Shown: one piece after another, positions 18,192 to 26,806 of the stretch
Layout of the letters: every line of letters begins with the position of its first letter
How positions within the stretch are numbered: position 1 is the stretch's first letter
Source of the DNA: Paludisphaera soli
GTDB lineage: Bacteria; Planctomycetota; Planctomycetia; Isosphaerales; Isosphaeraceae
Assembly: GCF_011064595.1 (NCBI RefSeq)
Contig: NZ_JAALJI010000001.1
Span: forward strand, 682,001-746,000
Direction of reading: 5' to 3'
Length of the DNA: 64,000 nt
Notes under the pieces: model-generated
What the model saw: the letters and a program-made list of their open reading frames with translations, nothing else
What the model was told of the DNA's origin: nothing
Databases searched by the model: none
Translations under genes and position numbers: made by a program

Positions 18192-18680
18192 TCACCCCGC
18201 CCTGGACTTGGCGATCGCCGCCAATCTGGCGCCGACGGCCCGGACGTAGTCGCCGGGGGCCAGCAGCACCTGCACGCCCCGCACGCCGGCCGAGACCGAG
18301 ATCACGTCGAACAGCTCGGCCGTCTCCTCCAGGAACGTAGGATAGGGCTTCTTGCAGGCCATCGCGGTGACCCCGCCGCGGATGTAGCCGGTGAGCGGCT
18401 CGACCTCTTTCAAGGGGACGGTGTCGATCTTCTTGTCCCCGGTCGCCTTCGCCAGGGCCTTCAGGTCCAGCTCGCAATCGGCCGGGACGACAGCCAGGCA
18501 GACGCCCTGTTTGTCGCCCCGGGCCACGAGCGTCTTGAAGACCTGCTCGGGCGGCAGGCCGATCTTCCGCGCGACCGACTCGGCGAGCAGATCGTCGGGG
18601 TCCACCTCATAATCCCGCAACTCGTACGGGATCTCCAGCCGATCCAGCAGCCGCACGGCGTTGGTCTTCGCGATCGCCAC
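18192..18680 (-). CDS. ybaK: Cys-tRNA(Pro)/Cys-tRNA deacylase, YbaK/EbsC type
   Basis: A 162-residue trans-editing protein that hydrolyses mischarged Cys-tRNA(Pro). The YbaK fold is recognised from TNAVRLLDRLEIPYELRDYE at 6-25, the segment VFKTLVARG near 47-55, the conserved lysine region LKALAKATGDKKIDT, and the Gly-rich substrate loop GYIRGGVTAMACKKPYPTFL. The length matches the family. GTG at 18680 is chosen because a GGAGGG sequence lies about 8 bases upstream on this strand and residue 2 onward fits the family; a longer frame would add about 42 poorly conserved residues. It converges on the hydroxyproline operon and is divergent from a small membrane protein. Confidence 0.88.
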   Translation of the reverse strand: MAIAKTNAVRLLDRLEIPYELRDYEVDPDDLLAESVARKIGLPPEQVFKTLVARGDKQGVCLAVVPADCELDLKALAKATGDKKIDTVPLKEVEPLTGYIRGGVTAMACKKPYPTFLEETAELFDVISVSAGVRGVQVLLAPGDYVRAVGARLAAIAKSRAG

Positions 18681-18852
18681 CCCAGACCCTCCGAAAGCCG
18701 GAAAACCCAACCGTCCCGAGCCTTGCGAGCTTACCGTCGCTCCGATGGCCGGCCAATCGCGGAAGCCGGGAAAAATCCCTGTCACACCCCGGAACCCGAA
18801 GTCCATCTACGGGGCGGAAGGGGAAACGTCGAAACGCTCGGGAGACTGGACA

Positions 18853-19125
18853 ATGACGACCGTCCTCGCCTACGCCTTGGTCATCGCCCTGATCCTGCCG
18901 CTGGCCGTGCTCCTCGCGAATGTCGAGCAGGGCCGCTCGACCTCCGTGTATCGGGCCCCCGCGGCCGTCGCGCTGGCCCTCGCCGTGGTCTTCTTCGCGC
19001 TCGGGTTCATCCATCCGGCCGACGCCCCCGGAGCCTGGCTCTTCCGCGCCTTCTATGGGACTCTCTGCTTCATCACCGTCGCCGCCGCAAACCTGCTGGT
19101 CTGCCTCGAACAATCGCACGCGTGA
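18853..19125 (+). CDS. Small membrane protein, three predicted helices
   Basis: A 90-residue protein with hydrophobic stretches at about 4-22, 36-56 and 66-84. The second helix begins after a charged connection (NVEQGRSTSVYR), and a short PADAPG turn joins helices two and three. ATG 18853 follows GGAGACTGGACA, giving a plausible ribosome site. I see no family signature. It is divergent from ybaK (172-base gap). Likely a real small inner-membrane protein of unknown role. Confidence 0.55.
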   Translation: MTTVLAYALVIALILPLAVLLANVEQGRSTSVYRAPAAVALALAVVFFALGFIHPADAPGAWLFRAFYGTLCFITVAAANLLVCLEQSHA

Positions 19126-19423
19126 ACGGAATCCGCGTCGTCAGGGCATGGGCCGGGGTTCAGGACGATCCCCGGCCTCGCTCCTCTCGTGGAGCGAGAT
19201 CCCGTCCTGCGCCAAGACGGCGACCGCCTCCCAAACCGTGAGGTCGCGACGCCCATCGCCGGAATGGAAGGCCGTCTCCGTTGGTGAATGCCCTCCGATG
19301 GTCCATAATCGTGCGACCCGGCCGATCATCGACGTCGCGGTCCGCGACCACCGTCGGCCCTGGGATCGCCGCTTCGTCGGAGAGGCGTTCTCGTCGACGC
19401 CCGCCGCGGATCGAGGGACCTCC
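19126..19423. other. Intergenic region with no convincing gene
   Basis: This 298-base gap separates the small membrane protein from the WD40-like gene. It contains CATAAT at 19304-19309, a possible but poor -10 for the gene at 19424. An open reading stretch of 62 codons on the minus strand (19141-19329) has no ribosome site or family match. I see no hairpin or repeat worth naming. Confidence 0.4.
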
Positions 19424-21028
19424 ATGAAGATCCTCCGCAAGATCTCCCTCGGCTCGGCCGAAGACTGGCCCACGAACGTGACCTTCAGCCCGGCGGGCGA
19501 CCTCGTCCTCGCGACCGGCGGGGCTTGGGGTGGGACGGGCCGGCTGGATTGCTTCGATGCGGCCGACGGGCGGCTCCGCGCCCGGGTGGAGACCCGCAAG
19601 GGCCTGCTGGACGCGATCGCCTGCTCCCCGGACGGACGCTTCGTGGCCCTCGGATTCGGCGAGGCCAATGTCATCGACGTCCACGCCCTGCCCTCGCTCG
19701 TTCGGATCGCGGAACACCCCCCGATGCGGCCGCCCTTCCGCGAGCTGGTCCCCGGCGTCCCGGCCGATCGCACCCGCGTAGGCGCACTCGCTTTCGACCC
19801 TGAGGGCCGACGCCTGGCGGCGGGCTGCTGGGATTGCTCGGCGAAGATTTTCGACCTGGACGGCGCGGCATTCACGGAATTGCGACCGCCGGCGCGGGAG
19901 AACGTGGATTTCATCGCCTGGTCGCCCGACGGCGGGTCGCTCGCCACCGGCTCGGCGACCTCCCTGCTCGGTTGGGCTCCTAGCTCCGCGTGCATCACGG
20001 CCCGCCTGAAGCTCGACGGGGGCGACCTGTGGCGTCATGTCGGGCTGCCCGACGGGGGCCGGGTCGCGAGCCTCTCTCGTACCGGTCGACTCCGGACCTG
20101 CCGCCCGTTCGACCCGGGCGGACCGGCCGTCGAGGAGGACGATGTGAGCCTGCCCGGCATCGCGGACGCCCTGACTTTCGGCGGGGGCGGCGATCCACTC
20201 CTCGGCATCGCCCTGGACAACGGCGTGGTGGCGTTCTGGCGCCTCGCCTCGCGCGCCCTTGCGGGCAAGGTCAAGGTCTCGCCCCGGGCCATGCCGGGAT
20301 TGAGCCTCGATCCGACCGGGCCGCGCCTCGCCGCGGTGACCTTCCAGGCCTCCAGGCCGGCCCTGTTCGTCATGGAGCTCGCCGTAACGGAGAACGGCGG
20401 CGAACCCAAGACGCCGAAGAAGGCCCCGAAACCGAAGGCCGGCCCGAGCAAGCCTCCCGCAACCCTCGTCGACTTCCTCTCGACCCCCCGCCCGGACCAG
20501 GACCGGCAGGCGAGCGGGGGCGAGCGGACCGATTGGCTGCCGCTCGCCACGCTCGAGGTGACGACCGGCTCGCTCTGGGCCGGCGACCCGCTGCTGCCCA
20601 ACGCCGAGGACGGCTGCGTCGCGAAGGTCGCCCCGGGGTCCTACCTCGTCGAAGGGATCGGGGTCTCCCGCGGGCGCAATCGATTCGTCGGACGATTGCG
20701 CGTCCGCCCGGAGGCCGCCTCGCCGATCGAGGGGGGCGAGGTCCTCGGCGAGACGGGGACCGACAGCGCGATGATCGGGATCTGCGACGTCGAGGCCTTC
20801 GCGACCGCCCTCGTCGCCGATGAGAACGACGACCCGAACCGTCCGTCGATCGAGGTCCAGACGGCTGCCGGCCACGGCGTCATCCGCGTCGGGCCGGCCC
20901 CCGCGCGAGCCGAGATGCCGTTCGCGCCGACGGGGGGGGACGGCGTGGTCGCGGTCGTCTCGCTCCGTTCCGGGGGGCGGTGCGTCGGCATGGAGTTGAA
21001 CTTCGAAGGCCAATCGCCCGGCCGCTGA
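19424..21028 (+). CDS. WD40-like beta-propeller protein with an extra C-terminal domain
   Basis: A 534-residue protein without a signal peptide. Residues about 1-320 contain degenerate WD40-type repeats: VTFSPAGDLVLATGG near 18-32, IACSPDGRFVALGFG near 65-79, LAFDPEGRRLAAGCW near 121-135, and IAWSPDGGSLATGS near 164-177. A Lys/Pro-rich linker (about 325-345) leads to a separate domain from about 365 with TLEVTTGSLWAGDPLL, VAPGSYLVEGIGV and a late GTDSAMIGICDVEAF. That order resembles the DUF4241/immunity-like fold, but this is a weak resemblance. ATG 19424 is chosen because the repeat pattern starts right after it. The protein is cytoplasmic, and the function is unknown. Confidence 0.7.
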   Translation: MKILRKISLGSAEDWPTNVTFSPAGDLVLATGGAWGGTGRLDCFDAADGRLRARVETRKGLLDAIACSPDGRFVALGFGEANVIDVHALPSLVRIAEHPPMRPPFRELVPGVPADRTRVGALAFDPEGRRLAAGCWDCSAKIFDLDGAAFTELRPPARENVDFIAWSPDGGSLATGSATSLLGWAPSSACITARLKLDGGDLWRHVGLPDGGRVASLSRTGRLRTCRPFDPGGPAVEEDDVSLPGIADALTFGGGGDPLLGIALDNGVVAFWRLASRALAGKVKVSPRAMPGLSLDPTGPRLAAVTFQASRPALFVMELAVTENGGEPKTPKKAPKPKAGPSKPPATLVDFLSTPRPDQDRQASGGERTDWLPLATLEVTTGSLWAGDPLLPNAEDGCVAKVAPGSYLVEGIGVSRGRNRFVGRLRVRPEAASPIEGGEVLGETGTDSAMIGICDVEAFATALVADENDDPNRPSIEVQTAAGHGVIRVGPAPARAEMPFAPTGGDGVVAVVSLRSGGRCVGMELNFEGQSPGR

Positions 21029-21203
21029 CCGCGATCGGCCCGAAGAAAGCTCCCCCGGCCGAGCCGCATCGACGATCGATCGTCGCGGAATCCCGGAGGT
21101 TGCGTGGCGGTGCGGCCGCCACCGAGGGGCCGATCGTGACCTATCCATTCTAGAAGACGACACGCAGACGCAGCTTGCTCCGATCGATGAGGATCAACGT
21201 ACG

Positions 21204-22187
21204 ATGCCTACCAGACCCGCCGGCTCACACCGCATCGGCGAAGCGAAGCGGGCCGGCGTCAGCAACTTCTTCCAGAGGACGCTCGACTCGCTGCTCTCGC
21301 ACATCGCCATCCTCCGGCCGGACGGCGAGATCCTGGCCGTGAACGCCGCCTGGAACGCCTTCGCCACCCGCAATGGGCTGATCGAGAGCCACTGCGGGCC
21401 CGGCGTGAACTACCTGAGAATCTGCGAGGCAGCCTCCGGCCCCTGCAGCGAGCAGGCCCACCTGATCGCGGCGGCCATCCGAGACGTCGGCCGGGGCCGC
21501 CTGCCCGGCTTCGAGCTCGAATATCCCTGCCACTCCCCGACCGAGGACCAGTGGTTCACGCTCCGCATCACCCGGTTCCTCGCCGGCTCGCGGGGCTACA
21601 TCGTGGTCACGCACGACGACGTCACCAAGCGGAAACTCGCCGAGTTGAGGCTCCAGGAGGCGAACCGATTGCTCCAGGCCCAGGCGACCACCGACGGCCT
21701 GACCGGCGTGAGCAACCGCCGCCACTTCGATCAGACGCTTGCGAGGGAATGGGACCGGCACGCGCGAACGGGCGCACCTCTCTCGGTCCTCCTGCTCGAC
21801 GTGGATCACTTCAAGAAGTACAACGACTTCCACGGCCATCTGGCGGGCGACGACTGCCTTCGGGAAGTCGCACGGACGATCCAGGGAGCGGTCGCGCGCC
21901 CCGGCGACCTCGCGGCCCGCTACGGCGGCGAGGAGTTCGCCGCCATCCTCCCGGAGACCGACCGCGTCGGGGCCGTCGCCATGGCGGGGATCGTGAGCGA
22001 AAGGCTCCGCCTCAAGCGGCTCGCCCACGGCGCGCCGGGCGCGGGCCCGACCTTGACCCTGACCATCGGCTGCGCGACGATGGTTCCCGACCTGGGGCGC
22101 CCCGCCAGCGAGATCCTCGCCCAGGCCGACCGCGCCCTCTACGACGCCAAGGCCGCCGGGCGCGACCGCGTCGAACACGCCGGTTGA
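21204..22187 (+). CDS. PAS-GGDEF diguanylate cyclase
   Basis: A 327-residue soluble enzyme predicted to make cyclic di-GMP from two GTP. Residues about 22-145 form a PAS-like sensor (LLSHIAILRPDGEILAVNAA, then ITRFLAGSRGYIVVTHDDVT), followed by a short coiled linker. The GGDEF domain starts at ATTDGLTGVSNRRHFD near 161. The active loop is GGEEF at 241-245, a functional variant of GGDEF. The allosteric inhibitory site RPGD at 232-235 is at the canonical five-residue distance, so product feedback is expected. Metal-binding D199 is in LLLDVDHFKKYND. No membrane segment is present. The neighbours are unrelated, so the signal sensed is unknown. Confidence 0.9.
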   Translation: MPTRPAGSHRIGEAKRAGVSNFFQRTLDSLLSHIAILRPDGEILAVNAAWNAFATRNGLIESHCGPGVNYLRICEAASGPCSEQAHLIAAAIRDVGRGRLPGFELEYPCHSPTEDQWFTLRITRFLAGSRGYIVVTHDDVTKRKLAELRLQEANRLLQAQATTDGLTGVSNRRHFDQTLAREWDRHARTGAPLSVLLLDVDHFKKYNDFHGHLAGDDCLREVARTIQGAVARPGDLAARYGGEEFAAILPETDRVGAVAMAGIVSERLRLKRLAHGAPGAGPTLTLTIGCATMVPDLGRPASEILAQADRALYDAKAAGRDRVEHAG

Positions 22188-22341
22188 GGGCGGCCCACGT
22201 TCACCGATCGGCGGAGCGGCCTCGCCTCGCGCCGAAAAAGCTTGACCGGGCCGGGGAAAAGCCGGACATTTCGACACAGCGGCGTCCACTCCGATCGCGT
22301 CGCGCTGGCGCCCGACCGGGCGTGAAAGGCGGGCCGGCCTG

Positions 22342-23685
22342 ATGAACGGCTTCGACTGGAGGGGGCTGACCCTCGACGACGGCGTCGTGCTGGAATCGGT
22401 CGGCGAGGACGGCCGGGTCGTCTTGTGGGTGCGACTGGATCAGGAGGCCGCCTACCAGTACTGGGATCGCGTCGGCACGGCGCATCGCGGCGAAGTCCGG
22501 GTCGAGCGCGGGGTCTGCTGGACGACGGCCACGGCCGTCCGCACCCGCCGTCGGGCGTCCGAGGGCCTGCTCGCGCGGCTCGTCGGGGCGATCGCCGCGA
22601 GACGTTCCGACTCGACATGGAGGATGCCGGACGGCGGGAAGGCCGAGCGTTGCGGCGGGCGTCGGGCCGACCTGGCGCTGGCCTGGGCGGAGGACGGCAG
22701 CGGGCCGCTCGACGATCGGCGATTGCGGGAAGTCTGGTCGGCGGACGTCCTGCTCCGTCGCCTCGGCGATCGCCTGGTGCTGGCCTCGGGCCTCGGGCCG
22801 GCGACGGACGCCGGGACGAACCCCGACGTCGACGCGGGGACCGAGGACCAGGCGGCGACGGCCGCCCGGCTGCTCGACGCGGCTCGCCGCCGCGGCGATC
22901 GACGCGGGGAGGCCGCGGCCCTGGCCGATCTCGGGGTGCTGCGGGGGAAGGCCGGCGACGCCGACGGCGCCGTCGAGCTGCTCGAGCAGGCGCTCCGCGC
23001 CGGCCGCGAGGCGGGCGACCGGGCCCGGGAAGCCGAGGTGCTCGTCGACCTGGGCCATATCCAGGCGGCGCGTGGCCTCGCCGAGGACTCGCGACGGTCC
23101 CTGGCATCCGCCTTCTCGCTGGCCGAAGGGCTGGACGACGGCTCCGCGAAGACGGCGGTGTTGGAACGGATCGCCGAACTGCGGGCGAAGTATGGAGATC
23201 CGGACGGGGCCGCGACGGCGCTGGACCGCGCGGGGGAGGCGGCGCGAGCCGCGGGCGATCCTCGTCACGAGGCGCGGATCCACTGGCGGCGGGCGATCGC
23301 CGCGGCCGAGTCGGGCCGGCCCGACCTGGCGGCGGCGAGGGCCGAGGCCTCCATCGCCCTCCTGCGCTCGATCGGCCGGCCCGAAGCGTCCTGGTACGAG
23401 GCCCAGGCGAATCGCTATCGCGAGGGGGCCGCGATCGACCCCGCCCACGCCGCAGACGGCGAGGATGGGCCGGGCGTCCTCCGCATGGCCCAGTCGGCGG
23501 GCAGGGCGATGGCCCTGTTCCTGGGCTCCGGGATGCGGACGACGACGACGGACTCGTACCGGGACCGCCTGGCGAAGTGCCGGACCTGCCCGCACCACAC
23601 CGGCATCCGCTGCCGCGTCTGCGGCTGCTTCACGAACGTGAAGGCCAGGCTTCCCTACGAGCGCTGCCCGATCGGCGAATGGTGA
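22342..23685 (+). CDS. TPR-repeat protein with cysteine-rich C-terminal tail
   Basis: A 447-residue soluble protein. Residues about 1-165 form a beta/alpha N-terminal part beginning FDWRGLTLDDGVVLESVGED. From about 170 to 345 there are at least four tetratricopeptide-type helix pairs (for example RGEAAALADLGVLRGKAGD and REAEVLVDLGHIQAARG). The C-terminal 35 residues contain CRTCPHH, CRVCGCF and a final Cys in ERCPIGEW. This Cys spacing is like short zinc-binding tails of DUF6171-type proteins that are often found in phages and firmicutes. A protein-binding scaffold with a structural zinc is likely; the partner is unknown. The start is ATG 22342; the frame is closed shortly upstream. Confidence 0.7.
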   Translation: MNGFDWRGLTLDDGVVLESVGEDGRVVLWVRLDQEAAYQYWDRVGTAHRGEVRVERGVCWTTATAVRTRRRASEGLLARLVGAIAARRSDSTWRMPDGGKAERCGGRRADLALAWAEDGSGPLDDRRLREVWSADVLLRRLGDRLVLASGLGPATDAGTNPDVDAGTEDQAATAARLLDAARRRGDRRGEAAALADLGVLRGKAGDADGAVELLEQALRAGREAGDRAREAEVLVDLGHIQAARGLAEDSRRSLASAFSLAEGLDDGSAKTAVLERIAELRAKYGDPDGAATALDRAGEAARAAGDPRHEARIHWRRAIAAAESGRPDLAAARAEASIALLRSIGRPEASWYEAQANRYREGAAIDPAHAADGEDGPGVLRMAQSAGRAMALFLGSGMRTTTTDSYRDRLAKCRTCPHHTGIRCRVCGCFTNVKARLPYERCPIGEW

Positions 23686-23829
23686 CACCCTGCCCGGCCT
23701 GACCTAGCGCCGTCTTCGATCGGTGGATTCGAGGGATTTCCGATTGGCTTATCCCGACGAGGCCTCGTAGGATGGCGCTCGTCGGGGTCGTCGGATATCC
23801 CGCTCTCTCCACGGGAAAGGACGCAGACG

Positions 23830-25398
23830 ATGGGCACGGGTCGCACGCGCCGAGACTTCTTCGGGAACGTCGGTCGAGGCATGCTGGTCGCGAGCGTCGG
23901 GCTCGGCACGGCCCTCGACATGGGCCTCACGCCGGCCTGGGCCGACGGCGACGAGGGCGGGAGGATCACCTTCGGGGACCTCGACCCCCTCGTCGGGCTG
24001 ATGCAGGACACGCCGGCCGGGCGGATCGTCCCGGTGCTGGTCGACAAGCTCCGGGAAGGGGTCGACCTGAAACGGCTCACGGCCGCCGCGGCGCTCGCCA
24101 ACGCGCGGACGTTCGGCGGCGAGGACTACATCGGCTTCCATACGCTGATGGCCCTCGCCCCGGCGTACCACATGGCGGGCCAGATGCCCGAGGACCGTCG
24201 CGCGCTCCCGGTGCTTAAGGTCCTGCACCGCAACACGAATCGCATCCAGGAGCACGGCGGCGCCCCGTCGGAAAAGCTGCGAGCCGTCCGGCCGGGCGTC
24301 CTCTCGGCGGGCCAGGACCCGGGCGAGGGCCTGCGCGACGCCGTGCGCCGGCGAGACCTGGACGAGGCCGAGCGCACCTTCGCCGCGATCGCCGCGGGGA
24401 CGCCCGAGGACGCGTTCAACAGCCTGCTCACGACCGTCGAGGACGAGACGGAGGTCCACCGGGTCGTCCTCCCCTACCGCGCCTGGGAGCTGCTCGACCT
24501 CGTGGGCAAGGACCAGGCTCACACGATGCTGCGGCAGTCGGTCCGCTACTGCGTCAAGAACGAACGCCAGAGCAACCACGCGGCCGAGACCGAAGGCCCC
24601 CGCGCGCTCCTGCCCAGGCTGTTCGACCAGCATCACCTGCCCCGCACGTCCCCGGGGACCACGCGGCCGGGCGACGAATGGGTGGCGTCGATGTGCCGGA
24701 CGATCTTCGAGTCGTCCCCGCCGGCCGCCGCCGACGCCGTGGCCGCGGCGCTCGCCGAGGGGATCGACCCGCTCGACGTGGGCGAGGCCGTCGCCCTGGC
24801 CGCGAACCAGCTGGTGCTCCGCGACGCCGGCCGCCCCGAACGCTACGCCGCGCCCGGCAAGCCGCCGGGGAGCGTCCACGGCGACTCGATCGGCGTCCAC
24901 GCCAGCGACGCCGTCAACGCCTGGCGGAACATGGCCCGCGTCGCCAACCCGCGCAACGCCGCGGCCTGCCTGATCCTCGCCGGCTACGAAGTCGCCCGCG
25001 ACCGCATGGGTCGCGGCGGCGAGTTCCTCAAGTGGACCCCTCGCCCCCTCGCCGAGTACCTCGACGGGGTGACCGTCGAAGACCCGAGGGTCCTGCTGGC
25101 CGAGACCGAGTCCGCGATCCGGGCCAACCAGCAGGAGATCGCCTCGGCCTTCGTCCACCGCTACGGCGCGCTCGGCCACGACCCCGCGCCGGCGTTCGCC
25201 CTGATGCTGAAGTACGCCGTGAGCGAAGACGGCGCGCTCCACGGCGAGAAGTACTACAACACCGTCCGCGAGGAGTTCGCCTCCACCCGGCCGGCCTTCC
25301 GGTGGCGGCAGCTCGTCGCCCTCGCCCGCGTCACCGCGAGCGAATGCGGCCGCCCCGCCCCCGGCGTCGCCCAGGCCCTGGAACTGCTCAAGGCCTGA
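23830..25398 (+). CDS. TAT-exported protein of unknown function
   Basis: A 522-residue protein starting with a twin-arginine signal: TRRDFFGNVGRG near 6-17, then a moderately hydrophobic stretch ending about WADGDEGG (residue 38-45). This suggests folding, perhaps with a cofactor, before export. The mature part is mostly alpha-helical, with several His-containing helices such as FHTLMALAPAYHMAGQ near 103-118, QSNHAAETEGPRALL near 245-259, and FDQHHLPRT. The repeated pairs of His could bind metal, but I cannot assign a family. ATG 23830 has an AAAGGA site upstream. It converges on the ammonia-lyase gene and ends before a strong bidirectional hairpin at 25407-25443. Confidence 0.65.
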   Translation: MGTGRTRRDFFGNVGRGMLVASVGLGTALDMGLTPAWADGDEGGRITFGDLDPLVGLMQDTPAGRIVPVLVDKLREGVDLKRLTAAAALANARTFGGEDYIGFHTLMALAPAYHMAGQMPEDRRALPVLKVLHRNTNRIQEHGGAPSEKLRAVRPGVLSAGQDPGEGLRDAVRRRDLDEAERTFAAIAAGTPEDAFNSLLTTVEDETEVHRVVLPYRAWELLDLVGKDQAHTMLRQSVRYCVKNERQSNHAAETEGPRALLPRLFDQHHLPRTSPGTTRPGDEWVASMCRTIFESSPPAAADAVAAALAEGIDPLDVGEAVALAANQLVLRDAGRPERYAAPGKPPGSVHGDSIGVHASDAVNAWRNMARVANPRNAAACLILAGYEVARDRMGRGGEFLKWTPRPLAEYLDGVTVEDPRVLLAETESAIRANQQEIASAFVHRYGALGHDPAPAFALMLKYAVSEDGALHGEKYYNTVREEFASTRPAFRWRQLVALARVTASECGRPAPGVAQALELLKA

Positions 25399-25406
25399 GC
25401 CGTCGA

Positions 25407-25443
25407 TCGCCGAGGGGGCGTCCGCTGCGAGCCCCCTCGGCGA
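25407..25443. terminator. Bidirectional hairpin between convergent genes
   Basis: CGCCGAGGGGGC (25408-25419) and GCCCCCTCGGCG (25431-25442) are perfect inverted repeats, extended by one T-A pair. They give a 13-base-pair stem around an 11-base loop. The hairpin sits in the 55-base gap between two convergent stop codons. There is no T tract, as is common in GC-rich genomes. Confidence 0.6.
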
Positions 25444-25453
25444 CCGGATCGAT

Positions 25454-26467
25454 TCACAAAGGCGGCACGTCGATCCAATCCGCGAAGGATCCCGGGTCGG
25501 CGTTGCGCCCGCTGACGACCACCACCACGTCGCCTCGCTCGCCCAGGTCGATCATCCCGGCCAGCAAGGGGACCAGGGCGATCGCCCCGGATGGCTCGGT
25601 GCGCAGCCCGTGATGGTCGAAGATCCAGCGCATCGCCCGCCGGACCGCCTCGTCGGGGATCGCCAGCGATTCCGGGACGAGCCGGCGCAGGATCGGCCAG
25701 TTGTGCACCCCGACGTCGTAGGAGAGCAAGCCGTCGCAGATGCTGGCGGGGCGCTCCAGCCGCACCCGTTCCCCCACTGAGAGCGAGCGTCGGAAGTCGT
25801 CGGCTCCGGCAGGCTCCACGCCGACGATCCGGGCGTCCGGGAAGGCGTCGGCGATCCCCAGCGCGTGCCCCGCCATCAGGCCGCCCCCGCTGACGGGGCA
25901 GACGAAATGCGACAGCTCCCGCCCGTCCTCCTGCAAGGCGCGGGCGATCTCCAGGGCGCCCACGCCGTTCCCCGCGATCACGTCGGGGTCGTCGTAGGGC
26001 GAGGCCTGGACGGCCCCCTCGACCTCGGCGATCTCCCGCGTCAGGCGGTCGCGCTCGCCGGTCAGGTGGTCGCGCGCGATGTCGTACGTTCGGATCTCGG
26101 CCCCGAACGACCGGGTCAGCTCGAACTTGACCCGAGGGGCCGTCTCCGGCATCACCACGATGACCCGACGGCCGTACCGCATCCCCGCGAACGCGATTCC
26201 GGAGGCGAAGTTCCCGGACGAATGCGCGGCGACGGGACGATCGCCGAGCTGCTCCGCATGGGCGGCCATCCAGTTCAAGGCCCCCAGCAGCTTGAACGAA
26301 CCGCAAGGCGTCCAGCCGTAATCCTTCAACCACACCCGCCGCGACTCCGGGAGCCCCAGCCTCCGCTCGAGCGCGTACGACCGGATCAGGGGGACCGGGG
26401 AGAGGTGCCGGCGGACGACCGCCTCCGCGTCGTGGAGGTCGGCGATGCTGGTCGAGCGGACGGTCAT
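25454..26467 (-). CDS. PLP-dependent ammonia-lyase / threonine dehydratase-like enzyme
   Basis: A 337-residue fold-type II PLP enzyme (serine/threonine dehydratase superfamily). The cofactor lysine is in CGSFKLLGAL near 55-64, the Asn loop is SSGNFASG near 84-91, and the phosphate-binding glycine loop is SGGGLMAG near 189-196. There is no C-terminal ACT regulatory domain, so it resembles the catabolic or hydroxyaspartate-type dehydratases rather than biosynthetic IlvA. The likely reaction is deamination of a hydroxy-amino acid to an oxo-acid and ammonia. ATG 26467 is chosen because MTVRSTSIADLHDAEAVV fits the family N-terminus; an upstream extension would be unconserved. Substrate is not determinable from sequence alone. 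Confidence 0.8.
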   Translation of the reverse strand: MTVRSTSIADLHDAEAVVRRHLSPVPLIRSYALERRLGLPESRRVWLKDYGWTPCGSFKLLGALNWMAAHAEQLGDRPVAAHSSGNFASGIAFAGMRYGRRVIVVMPETAPRVKFELTRSFGAEIRTYDIARDHLTGERDRLTREIAEVEGAVQASPYDDPDVIAGNGVGALEIARALQEDGRELSHFVCPVSGGGLMAGHALGIADAFPDARIVGVEPAGADDFRRSLSVGERVRLERPASICDGLLSYDVGVHNWPILRRLVPESLAIPDEAVRRAMRWIFDHHGLRTEPSGAIALVPLLAGMIDLGERGDVVVVVSGRNADPGSFADWIDVPPL

Positions 26468-26806
26468 TTCGGTCGATTCCTTCGAGCTTCGGCCCGGCCC
26501 CCGCGACCTGACGCGAGGGGCAGGGTCGCATGGGGGTGCGGTCCCGCGGAAGACGCATTGGAAGCGGCTCGCCCCGTCGTGTCCATCGAAAAACCCGCCC
26601 GACCCGATCGGCCCCGCCCTCGAGAGCGTCGCGAAACACCCGGCTCCCGATCGTGCGCTTGGATTCTCGGCGGAAATCGGCGATTCCGTTTGCGGAGGGC
26701 CGTCGAGGCGGATAGCATCAACGCGCACTTCATATCCGCTTGGCTTGAAATTTCCCGACCGCCGGGGCGGCCCCCGGGCGGTCGAGGCTCGAACGAAGGC
26801 GCGGCC
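26468..26806. other. Divergent intergenic region (339 bases)
   Basis: This gap separates the divergently read ammonia-lyase and secreted-protein genes. Apart from the promoter-like pair at 26690-26718, I see no gene, repeat or hairpin. The part from about 26680 to 26760 is somewhat richer in A+T than its surroundings, as expected for a control region. Confidence 0.4.
26690..26718 (+). promoter_or_regulatory. Candidate promoter for the secreted protein at 26807
   Basis: TTGCGG at 26690-26695 and TAGCAT at 26713-26718 are separated by 17 bases. Each keeps the key positions of the sigma-70 boxes (TTG; TA--AT). They end 88 bases before the start codon. Inferred only. Confidence 0.25.

Noticed and set aside
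19141-19329. A minus-strand 62-codon frame ending LAQDGISLHERSEAGDRPEP
   Set aside because: It looks slightly protein-like but lacks a ribosome site and a family match, and several other frames are open across the same span.
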